A stretch of 44,951 nucleotides of DNA from JBAZFF01 sp041653495. Its GTDB lineage: Bacteria; Patescibacteriota; Minisyncoccia; Minisyncoccales; RBG-13-42-11. Shown here piece by piece: positions 29,160 to 35,993 of this stretch (within the stretch, counting starts at the first letter, position 1; every line of letters begins with the position of its first letter). The DNA is taken from NCBI GenBank assembly GCA_041653495.1, contig JBAZFF010000004.1, positions 1-44,951 on the forward strand. The letters run 5' to 3'. The position numbers and the translations under genes are program-made. Below the pieces are notes generated by a model. It searched no databases, was not told where the DNA came from, and was given only the letters and a program-made list of their open reading frames with translations.

Positions 29160-30848
29160 ATGATGAACAAACAAACGCAAAACAAAATAAGGGTGATCCC
29201 CCTAGGAGGATTAGGAGAGGTAGGAAGAAACATGATGCTCATAGAATACCAGGGAAAAATACTGGTGATTGACGTGGGTTTCAGAATGCCGGAAGAGGAC
29301 ATGCCTGGCATCGATTTTATCGTGCCCAATATAGGTTACCTGAAGGGGAGGACCAAAGACATAGTCGGAGTGGTAATAACCCACGGGCACTATGACCACA
29401 TAGGGGCTATCCCCTATTTATTGCCAAAATTATGGCATCCCCATTTAGAATTCTACGCTTCAGCTTTGGCCAGAGGAATAATTTTAAAAAGGCAGGAAGA
29501 ATTTCCCGGCCAGCCTCCTTTAAGGATAAATGAAGTAAAGGACGGATCGGTAATAAAGCTCGGCCCTTTCGAAGTTGAGTTTTTCAAGCAGAACCATAAT
29601 ATACCGGACAATCTGGGAATGGTCATTAAGACTCCTGTTGGGAATATAATAGACACTTCCGACTTTAAGTTTGACGAAAGCCCGGTGAACGACAAGCCGA
29701 CCAACTTTGAAAAATTGAGATCCATCGGGAAAAGAGGAATCCTCCTGCTAATGTCCGATTCTACCGGAGCAGAAGAAGAAAACCATTCTTTATCCGAAAA
29801 GACCATTGAGAAGAACTTGGAAGAGATACTTAAAAAATCTCCGGGCAGAATAATAGCCGCCACTTTCTCTTCTTTGATAAACAGGATACAGCAGATAATC
29901 ACCCTTTCTGAAAAATACGGGAGGAAAGTCGTAATAGAAGGACATTCAATGAAGAGCAATGTGGAAATCTGCAAGGTTTTAGGATACATGAAAACCAAAA
30001 AGGGAACTTTGATAAAGAGCAACGAGATATCCAATTATCCGGATTCCAAGATAACCATAATCTGCACCGGGGCCCAGGGGGAGGAATCAGCGGCCTTAAT
30101 GAGAATAGCTACCGGAGAGCACAGGACGATACACTTAAAAAAGGGGGACAACGTAATCCTCTCTTCTTCCGTCATCCCGGGCAATGAAAGGACCGTCCAG
30201 GTCTTAAAAGACGGAATATTGAGGCAGGGAGTCAAGGTTTTCCATTACAAAATGATGGACATTCATGCAGGAGGACACGGGCAGGAAGAGGAACTAAAGG
30301 AAATGATAAAAATAATGAATCCCCAATATTTCCTCCCCATTCATGGACAATATTCCATGCTAGTAGCTCACGGGGAATTGGCTAAGATGTCAGGCATTCC
30401 TGAAAAAAATGTTATAATTGGGGAAAACGGGCAGATTATCAATTTAAACAATAAGGGTTATACTATAGAAAAGGGAAAGGTTCCTTCAAACTACGTCATG
30501 GTGGACGGGCTGGGAATCGGAGATGTGGGAGAGGTCGTTCTAAGAGACAGGCAGATGCTGGCTCAAGACGGAATGTTTGTAATCGTAGCCGCCATAGACC
30601 GCCAGACCGGAAAAGTGAAAGGATCTCCTGATATAATCTCCCGAGGATTCGTCTATTTGAGGGAGTCCAAGGATCTTTTGAAGGAAACTAGAAAAAAAGT
30701 GATAGGCATAATAAACCAGACTTCCGGTTCAAACGGAGTGGTTAATTGGACCTATCTGAAAGACGAAATCAAAAACAAAATAGGCCAGTTCTTATTCTAT
30801 AAGACCCAGAGGAGGCCTATCGTAATACCGGTAATATTGGAGGTATAA
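29160..30848 (+). CDS. rnj: ribonuclease J
   Basis: A 562-aa metallo-beta-lactamase/beta-CASP RNase. HxHxDH motif THGHYDHIGAIPYLLP lies at about residues 73-90. Further ligand segments are FKQNHNIPDNLG and DTSDFKFDE. Beta-CASP motifs are DSTGAEEENHSLSE, RIIAATFSSLINRIQQ, IICTGAQGEESAAL and MMDIHAGGHGQEEEL, LPIHGQYSML. The C-terminal domain includes RDRQMLAQDGMFVIV and RGFVYLRES. It degrades and matures RNA with 5'-to-3' exo- and endonuclease activity. Two in-frame ATGs lie at 29160 and 29163. It lies one base before trpS. Confidence 0.96.
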   Translation: MMNKQTQNKIRVIPLGGLGEVGRNMMLIEYQGKILVIDVGFRMPEEDMPGIDFIVPNIGYLKGRTKDIVGVVITHGHYDHIGAIPYLLPKLWHPHLEFYASALARGIILKRQEEFPGQPPLRINEVKDGSVIKLGPFEVEFFKQNHNIPDNLGMVIKTPVGNIIDTSDFKFDESPVNDKPTNFEKLRSIGKRGILLLMSDSTGAEEENHSLSEKTIEKNLEEILKKSPGRIIAATFSSLINRIQQIITLSEKYGRKVVIEGHSMKSNVEICKVLGYMKTKKGTLIKSNEISNYPDSKITIICTGAQGEESAALMRIATGEHRTIHLKKGDNVILSSSVIPGNERTVQVLKDGILRQGVKVFHYKMMDIHAGGHGQEEELKEMIKIMNPQYFLPIHGQYSMLVAHGELAKMSGIPEKNVIIGENGQIINLNNKGYTIEKGKVPSNYVMVDGLGIGDVGEVVLRDRQMLAQDGMFVIVAAIDRQTGKVKGSPDIISRGFVYLRESKDLLKETRKKVIGIINQTSGSNGVVNWTYLKDEIKNKIGQFLFYKTQRRPIVIPVILEV

Positions 30849-30849
30849 A

Positions 30850-31830
30850 ATGAGGATATTCTCGGGCATACAGCCCACGGGACAAATACATTTAGGGAAT
30901 TATCTTGGCGCCCTGAAACAATGGGTGGAAATGCAGGATTCCGCAGAATCTATTTTTTGCATCGTAGACCTGCATTCTTTGACGGTGCCTTACGAACCGA
31001 AGAAATTGAGAGAAAGAATAATAGAGAAAGCAATCGCTTATCTGGCCGCCGGGATTAATCCTGAAAAATCAATAATCTTCGTCCAATCGGACGTAAAAGA
31101 ACACACCGAATTGGCCTGGCTATTAAACACCGTCACCCCCGTCGGGGATCTGGGAAGAATGACGCAATTCAAGGAAAAATCAAAGAAGTCAAAAGACAAT
31201 ATAAATGCCGGCCTGCTCAATTACCCGATATTGATGGCGGCAGATATTCTCTTATACCAGACAGATGTCGTTCCCGTCGGAGAAGACCAGAAACAGCATG
31301 TTGAACTGGCCAGGACAATAGCAAAAAGATTCAACCAAAGATTCGGAGAAACTTTCAAGTTGCCTGAAGCCAGGCTGGCCAAATCGGGAGCCAAAATAAT
31401 GAGCCTTCAAGACCCGACTAAGAAGATGTCAAAGAGCGACAGTCCGGATACGTTTGTGGGATTGTTCGACGAGCCGGACGAGATTAAGGAAAAGATTATG
31501 AGGGCCGTAACGGATATGGGAAAAATAGTCAAATATGACCAAAAGAAAAAAGCCGGAATCTCAAATCTTCTGACCATATATTCCCTGCTCTCTGGCAAAA
31601 CCGTTAAGGAACTGGAAAAGAAGTTCTCAGGAAAAGGATACGCTGATTTTAAGAAGTCTCTAGTCCAAGTGGTCATTGATTATCTGGAGCCTTTCCGCAA
31701 AAAGAAAAAAGAACTCCTTTCCAGGGAAGTTTACATAGAAGAAATATTGAAAAGAGGATCCAAAAGGGCGGAAAACATAGCCCAATCAACTATGCAGGAT
31801 GTCAGAAAGAAGATGGGTCTTTTGATCTAA
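30850..31830 (+). CDS. trpS: tryptophanyl-tRNA synthetase
   Basis: A 326-aa class I synthetase: MRIFSGIQPTGQIHLGNYLG carries the HIGH-type motif (HLGN), and KKMSKSDSPDTFVGLFDE the KMSKS motif near residue 195. Also visible are FCIVDLHSLTVPY, LNYPILMAADILLYQTD and VPVGEDQKQHVELARTIA. It charges tRNA-Trp. It begins one base after rnj. Its last 45 bases overlap the 3' end of the convergent phosphomutase gene. Confidence 0.96.
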   Translation: MRIFSGIQPTGQIHLGNYLGALKQWVEMQDSAESIFCIVDLHSLTVPYEPKKLRERIIEKAIAYLAAGINPEKSIIFVQSDVKEHTELAWLLNTVTPVGDLGRMTQFKEKSKKSKDNINAGLLNYPILMAADILLYQTDVVPVGEDQKQHVELARTIAKRFNQRFGETFKLPEARLAKSGAKIMSLQDPTKKMSKSDSPDTFVGLFDEPDEIKEKIMRAVTDMGKIVKYDQKKKAGISNLLTIYSLLSGKTVKELEKKFSGKGYADFKKSLVQVVIDYLEPFRKKKKELLSREVYIEEILKRGSKRAENIAQSTMQDVRKKMGLLI

Positions 31831-33120
31831 GGTTTTTCTGTCTTTCGCTTCCACGACCAATCTTATTACCGGTTCCGTGTTTGATGGCCTGACCAGAAAC
31901 CACCAATTTTTAAAATCAATTCTCAGGCCGTCTATTTCCAGAACCTTCCCGTCCTTAAACTTTTGTTTCAGAACCCTCAAGGCTCTTTTTTTATCCTCCA
32001 CCTCGAAATTGATCTCCCCGGAATGGAAATACTTTCGGTACGGCTTTATAATTTGCGACAATTTTCTGCCCTTTGCGATTTCTTTCAATACCTCTCCTAA
32101 AACCGCAAAAGGAGCTTCGCAGAAATAGTGAGACCTGAAATAGTAATGCCCTGACAGTTCTCCGGCAAAGACAGTGTTGTTCTTTCTCATAGCCTCTTTT
32201 ATTAGAGAGTGTCCTATTCTCCCTCCGAAGGCCTTCCCCCCGTTTCTTTTGGCAACTTCTTTTATGATATTGCTGGATCTTATATCGTAAATGATATTTT
32301 CTTTCGGATTTCTCTTTAATATCAAATCGGCAATTAAGGCTGTTATCAGATCTCCGGGCACGATATCTCCATTTTCGTCTATAAAGAATATCCTGTCCCC
32401 GTCGCCGTCAAAAGCTATCCCTAAATCCGCCCGTTTCTCCTTTGTGGCAAGACAAATTTCCCTTAAATTATCTTTTACCAAAGGATCCGGATTATGGTTT
32501 GGGAACAATCCGTCCAATTTGGAATAAAGATGGATTATCTTGTTCCCGCTACCTTTGAAAATCTTTGGAACCATTATACCGGATACCGCATTCGCCGTAT
32601 CTATAACTATCTTCAAGGGCTTCTGTTTCTTGAAAGATTTCAGATTAAACTTTATATATTCTTTGATAGTATTCTTCTTGACAATCTTTCCCTTGCCCTT
32701 CCCCTTAAACCTGCCGCTCAAGGCTATGTCCTTTATCTCTGCCAGGCCGGTTTCTCCGCTCACGGGAACTGCCCTTTCCCTCACCACTTTAAAACCATTG
32801 TACTGGGCCGGATTATGGGAAGCAGTAATGTTTATCCCCCCGTCCGCCTTCAGTTTGACTACCGAAAAATACAGCAAGGGAGTAGTCGCCAATCCTATGT
32901 CAAAAACAGTCCCTCCGCCCTCTATAATCCCTTTGCACAGGGATTCAAACAGTTTGGGGGAAGACAGGCGGTTGTCCCTGCCTATGGCTATTTTGGGATT
33001 ATTCTTCCTTAAAAAATCAACAAAAGCCCTGCCGATTAAATAGGCTGTTTCCTGGTCAAAATCCTTTCCAAATACCCCCCTGATGTCGTAAGCTTTGAAT
33101 ATTTCCGGGTTAGTTTCCAT
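31786..33120 (-). CDS. phosphomannomutase/phosphoglucomutase
   Basis: A 444-aa alpha-D-phosphohexomutase: FKAYDIRGVFGKDFD at the N-terminus, the catalytic phosphoserine loop GGINITASHNPAQYNGFKVV near residue 95, metal-binding AFDGDGDRIFFID, sugar-binding AGELSGHYYFR and phosphate-binding VRPSNTEPVIRLVVEA. It moves phosphate between C6 and C1 of glucose or mannose, linking the isomerase to galU. A TATAAT lies 7 bases before the ATG (leaderless). Its 3' end overlaps trpS tail to tail by 45 bases. Divergent from rpsF. Confidence 0.95.
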   Translation of the reverse strand: METNPEIFKAYDIRGVFGKDFDQETAYLIGRAFVDFLRKNNPKIAIGRDNRLSSPKLFESLCKGIIEGGGTVFDIGLATTPLLYFSVVKLKADGGINITASHNPAQYNGFKVVRERAVPVSGETGLAEIKDIALSGRFKGKGKGKIVKKNTIKEYIKFNLKSFKKQKPLKIVIDTANAVSGIMVPKIFKGSGNKIIHLYSKLDGLFPNHNPDPLVKDNLREICLATKEKRADLGIAFDGDGDRIFFIDENGDIVPGDLITALIADLILKRNPKENIIYDIRSSNIIKEVAKRNGGKAFGGRIGHSLIKEAMRKNNTVFAGELSGHYYFRSHYFCEAPFAVLGEVLKEIAKGRKLSQIIKPYRKYFHSGEINFEVEDKKRALRVLKQKFKDGKVLEIDGLRIDFKNWWFLVRPSNTEPVIRLVVEAKDRKTLDQKTHLLSDILHS

Positions 33121-33127
33121 TTAAATC

Positions 33128-33133
33128 ATTATA
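33128..33133 (-). promoter_or_regulatory. -10 box of the phosphomutase gene, leaderless
   Basis: TATAAT (33133-33128) ends 7 bases before the ATG at 33120. The -35 is weak. It lies back to back with the rpsF promoter. Confidence 0.6.
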
Positions 33134-33144
33134 TCATATCCGCC

Positions 33145-33173
33145 TTGACCAATTAAATATTCCTTGCTATAAT
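33145..33173 (+). promoter_or_regulatory. rpsF-ssb-rpsR promoter, leaderless
   Basis: TTGACC (33145-33150), 17 bases, TATAAT (33168-33173), then 7 bases to the ATG at 33181, with no room for a ribosome-binding site. Confidence 0.8.
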
Positions 33174-33180
33174 TTAAACC

Positions 33181-33591
33181 ATGAAATATTACGAGCTGAC
33201 TTATTTGATTACTCCGGATTTGCCGGAAGAAGAAGCTAGGGCCTTTCAAGCCAAGGTTAATTCTTTTATTGCAGACGAAGGAATGTTAGAAGAAGGAAAT
33301 GTAATTTTAAAGAAAAAACTGGCCTATGCCATTGAAAAGAAAGATGATGCTTATATGGCAGTCGCCACTTTTAACGCATTGCCCGAAAAGATAGCCCCCC
33401 TTGAAAAGAAATTAAAGGCAGAAAAGAACATTCTAAGGTACTTATTGATAATCAAAGAAAAACGACAAACTTTAAGAATAAGGCCTCATATGGCTAGAGC
33501 TAAAGCCGAACTGAAAGAGACCGCAGAGAAAAAGGTCGAACTTAAAGAAATAGATAAGAAATTAGACGAAATTTTAGATGAACCTCAATAA
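33181..33591 (+). CDS. rpsF: 30S ribosomal protein S6
   Basis: A 136-aa bS6: MKYYELTYLITPDLPEEEA at the start, VILKKKLAYAIEKKDDAYMA, and NILRYLLIIKEKR at the end of the core. A charged Lys/Glu C-terminal tail of about 40 residues follows. It binds 16S rRNA with S18 on the platform of the small subunit. First gene of rpsF-ssb-rpsR; overlaps ssb by 14 bases. Confidence 0.95.
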   Translation: MKYYELTYLITPDLPEEEARAFQAKVNSFIADEGMLEEGNVILKKKLAYAIEKKDDAYMAVATFNALPEKIAPLEKKLKAEKNILRYLLIIKEKRQTLRIRPHMARAKAELKETAEKKVELKEIDKKLDEILDEPQ

Positions 33592-34015
33592 AGCTTTATT
33601 AATAGGAAGACTTACCAGAGATCCGGAGCTAAAGGCACTGCCTTCCGGCCAATCGGTAACCTCTTTCTCGTTAGCTACCGATAATTTCTATACCGACAAA
33701 TCTGGCCAGAAACAGCAGCAGACCGAGTTCCACAATATAGTCTGCTTCGGAAAACTGGCTGATATAGCTTCCCAGTATATGACCAAAGGATCATTGGTCT
33801 ATATAGAAGGAAAAATTAGAACCAGAAGCTGGCAGGACAGCACGGGCGTTCAAAAGTACAGAACCGAGATAGTCGCCCAAAGTCTACAGCTAGGCCCCAA
33901 ATCGGCCGGAAAGGGATCATCCTCTCCTGCTCCTCAAAAGGAAGACGTAGCCCAAGAGGACATACCCGTAATAGAAGAAGACCAGGAAATAGATGTAAAA
34001 GACATACCTTTTTAA
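33578..34015 (+). CDS. ssb: single-stranded DNA-binding protein
   Basis: A 145-aa SSB with one OB fold: MNLNKALLIGRLTRDPELKA, SVTSFSLATD, FHNIVCFGKLADIASQYMTKG, LVYIEGKIRTRSWQD. A disordered Ser/Pro/Gln/acidic tail ends in DVKDIPF, the standard hydrophobic-tip DIPF that recruits repair and replication proteins. Its start lies inside rpsF (14-base overlap). Confidence 0.96.
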   Translation: MNLNKALLIGRLTRDPELKALPSGQSVTSFSLATDNFYTDKSGQKQQQTEFHNIVCFGKLADIASQYMTKGSLVYIEGKIRTRSWQDSTGVQKYRTEIVAQSLQLGPKSAGKGSSSPAPQKEDVAQEDIPVIEEDQEIDVKDIPF

Positions 34016-34021
34016 ACCAAT

Positions 34022-34228
34022 ATGAATTGCTTTTTCTGTCAAAGAAACATAAAAGAAATAGATTTCAAAGAGACCCAGTTGTTAAACAGGTTTATTTCCT
34101 TTTCGGGGAAGATAAAAGGAAAGAAAAAAACTGGAGTTTGTTCCAGCCACCAGAGAAAACTGACCCGAGCTGTAAACAGGGCCAGACATTTGGGTCTGCT
34201 TTCCCCCGTTTCGAAAGCTGTCAGATAA
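34022..34228 (+). CDS. rpsR: 30S ribosomal protein S18 (zinc-ligand form)
   Basis: A 68-aa bS18. MNCFFCQRN with a later VCSSHQRKLTRAVNRARHLGLLS gives Cys3, Cys6, Cys40 and His43, so this is the C+ form that can hold zinc. The C-terminal RNA-binding helix is standard. It pairs with S6 in the 30S platform. It lies 6 bases after ssb; the operon terminator is inside the end of recA. Confidence 0.94.
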   Translation: MNCFFCQRNIKEIDFKETQLLNRFISFSGKIKGKKKTGVCSSHQRKLTRAVNRARHLGLLSPVSKAVR

Positions 34229-34239
34229 TCTCAGAACTT

Positions 34240-35232
34240 CTAAGAGCCTAGTTTCAACTGGGCTCTTATTTTTTTTGTCACGGCAGGGTTCGCTTTTAAG
34301 AATTCCTTGGCTCCGTCCGTCCCCTGACCCAACTTTATGTCTTCAAACTGCAGCCAAGAACCCGCTTTTTTGATCACCTCCGCCTTGATTCCCATTCCCA
34401 ATATATCGGCGAAATAAGAAATGCCTTCGTTATAAAAAATATCAAACTCTGTAACTTTAAAAGGAGGAGCTACTTTATTTTTAACTATCTTAGCCCTAAC
34501 TCTGGACCCCGTCACCTCATCCCCTTTCTTTATTTGGGCTATTCTCCTTAAGTCTATCCTGACTGAAGCGTAGAATTTCAAGGCCATTCCCCCGGGAGTG
34601 GTTTCCGGATTTCCGAACATGATTCCTATTTTCATCCTGGTCTGATTCAGAAAGACGACCACCGTCTTTGTCTTGGAAATAATGCCGGACAATTTCCTCA
34701 AAGCCTGGCTCATAAGCCTGGCTTGGAGGCCTATCTGGTATTCCCCCATTTCCCCGTTTATCTCGGCCTGGGGAACTAAGGCTGCCACAGAATCCACTAC
34801 AATTACATCCACTTCTCCAGACCTTACCAATGTTTCTACGATCTGTAGGGCCTGCTCTCCCGAATCGGGTTGGGATATCAATAAATCATCTACATTCACG
34901 CCTATAATCTTTGCATAATCAGGATCCATGGCATGCTCTGCGTCTACAAAAGCGCCCACTCCTCCTTTCTTTTGGGCTTCGGCCAATATGTGCAAAGCTA
35001 ACGTGGTCTTCCCGGAACTTTCGGGGCCGAATATCTCAATGATCCTTCCCCTAGGTACTCCGCCTACCCCCAAAGCTAAATCCAAAGAAGGAGAACCGGT
35101 GGAAACGGCATCCACGTCTACTGCCGTAATTTCTCTGAGTTTCATTATTGCTCCGTCTCCAAATCTTTGCCTTATTTCATCTACGGCGCCTTGGAGATTC
35201 TCTATTTCAGCTTTTTCTTTTTTCTTTACCAT
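34240..35232 (-). CDS. recA: recombinase RecA
   Basis: A 330-aa RecA. Walker A GPESSGKTTLALH (residues ~69-81), PRGRIIEIFG before it, GAFVDAEHAMDPDYA, LLISQPDSGEQALQIVETL, VIVVDSVAALVPQAEINGE (Walker B), loop L1 and L2 region QALRKLSGIISKTKTVVVFLNQTR and KIGIMFGNPETTPGG. The C-terminus is short and lacks the acidic tail, ending AQLKLGS. It catalyses strand exchange. The last nine codons also encode the rpsR terminator on the other strand. No Shine-Dalgarno is evident; AT-rich -10-like sequence abuts the ATG. Confidence 0.98.
   Translation of the reverse strand: MVKKKEKAEIENLQGAVDEIRQRFGDGAIMKLREITAVDVDAVSTGSPSLDLALGVGGVPRGRIIEIFGPESSGKTTLALHILAEAQKKGGVGAFVDAEHAMDPDYAKIIGVNVDDLLISQPDSGEQALQIVETLVRSGEVDVIVVDSVAALVPQAEINGEMGEYQIGLQARLMSQALRKLSGIISKTKTVVVFLNQTRMKIGIMFGNPETTPGGMALKFYASVRIDLRRIAQIKKGDEVTGSRVRAKIVKNKVAPPFKVTEFDIFYNEGISYFADILGMGIKAEVIKKAGSWLQFEDIKLGQGTDGAKEFLKANPAVTKKIRAQLKLGS
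34242..34276 (+). terminator. terminator of rpsF-ssb-rpsR inside the recA coding end
   Basis: A 10-bp stem (34242-34251 with 34258-34267, one G-T pair) with loop TTTCAA, then ATTTTTTTT. It lies within recA codons on the opposite strand. Confidence 0.85.
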
Positions 35233-35321
35233 ATATATATTATGAAATAATAACCTAATAATGGCTAGATTATTTTATCACGACACCGCATTTGGGGTCT
35301 TTCCCGGCACAGAATCCGCTG

Positions 35322-35771
35322 TTAATCAGTCACATCGAAATTACAGCAATCATTAATATCCGGGATGGTGTTTGTAGCCTCTAAAGCCGTCCCTTTATTT
35401 GAAGCGCAGTAATAAGTGGTGCTGTCCGTGCCTTCTAATAATGCGTAAACGCAATAATATGCAGTTGTTCCTTCCAGCCAAGTATATTGATAAGACCCTG
35501 AATCTGTAGGATCATGAGGGACGACTGCCAGATAATCTCCTATTGCAGAAATATCATTAGCTCCGGCGTCGCTATTAATATAAGTTCCTGTAGCCGTGTT
35601 ATACAGCTCCATGGCCAAGTTTATCTGGTTCAAGTCGCTCATCCTTCTTGAATCTCTCGCATCTTCCCTGACTCCGGCCAGAGAAACCAAAACCACGGTG
35701 GACAATATGCCTATTACGGCTATCACCACCAACAATTCTATCAACGTGAAACCTTTCTCGTTGTTGAACAT
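35322..35771 (-). CDS. type IV pilin-like protein (prepilin N-methylation motif)
   Basis: A 149-aa prepilin: short leader MFNNEKG followed by FTLIELLVVIAVIGILSTVV, the type III signal cleaved between Gly and Phe by a prepilin peptidase. A helix (SRRMSDLNQINLAMELYNTATG) and a globular head with Cys residues (YYCVYALLEG, YYCASNK, NDCCNFDV) follow. This layout matches the major pseudopilins of candidate-phyla bacteria. No other pilus genes are in the window. TTGAAA-N16-TAAAAT lies 6 bases before the ATG (leaderless), and a second promoter (TTGTTA, 16, TATAAT; 35867-35840) lies further up. Confidence 0.9.
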   Translation of the reverse strand: MFNNEKGFTLIELLVVIAVIGILSTVVLVSLAGVREDARDSRRMSDLNQINLAMELYNTATGTYINSDAGANDISAIGDYLAVVPHDPTDSGSYQYTWLEGTTAYYCVYALLEGTDSTTYYCASNKGTALEATNTIPDINDCCNFDVTD

Positions 35772-35777
35772 TTTAAA

Positions 35778-35805
35778 ATTTTAGCTCTTATAATCGACTT
35801 TTCAA
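35778..35805 (-). promoter_or_regulatory. proximal pilin promoter, leaderless
   Basis: TTGAAA (35805-35800), 16 bases, TAAAAT (35783-35778), 6 bases before the ATG at 35771. Confidence 0.65.
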
Positions 35806-35839
35806 TTTCTCTTTATTATGTCTGTTTTTACATTAAATC

Positions 35840-35867
35840 ATTATAACACAATGCCATATTGTAACAA
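35840..35867 (-). promoter_or_regulatory. distal pilin promoter with ACAAT/ATTGT palindrome
   Basis: TTGTTA (35867-35862), 16 bases, TATAAT (35845-35840). The spacer holds ACAAT-N5-ATTGT symmetry. A transcript from here would carry a leader of about 60 bases. The rest of 35868-35993 shows nothing I can name. Confidence 0.5.
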
Positions 35868-35993
35868 TTCTTCTGCGTAGCATTACTGGATCTTATTGGT
35901 ATACAACTCCCTGGATGTCGATAAACTAAAATAGCTGCTGGCTAAATGCCTATTGTAGCTATTGCTGCGAGTAATTATATTCTCAAGACCCGA

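Noticed and set aside
35930..35993. Possible decayed pilin N-terminus (LLAAIATIGI in one frame) after ftsK
   Set aside because: Only about ten residues match, a stop precedes them in frame, and another frame is equally open; chance is likely.
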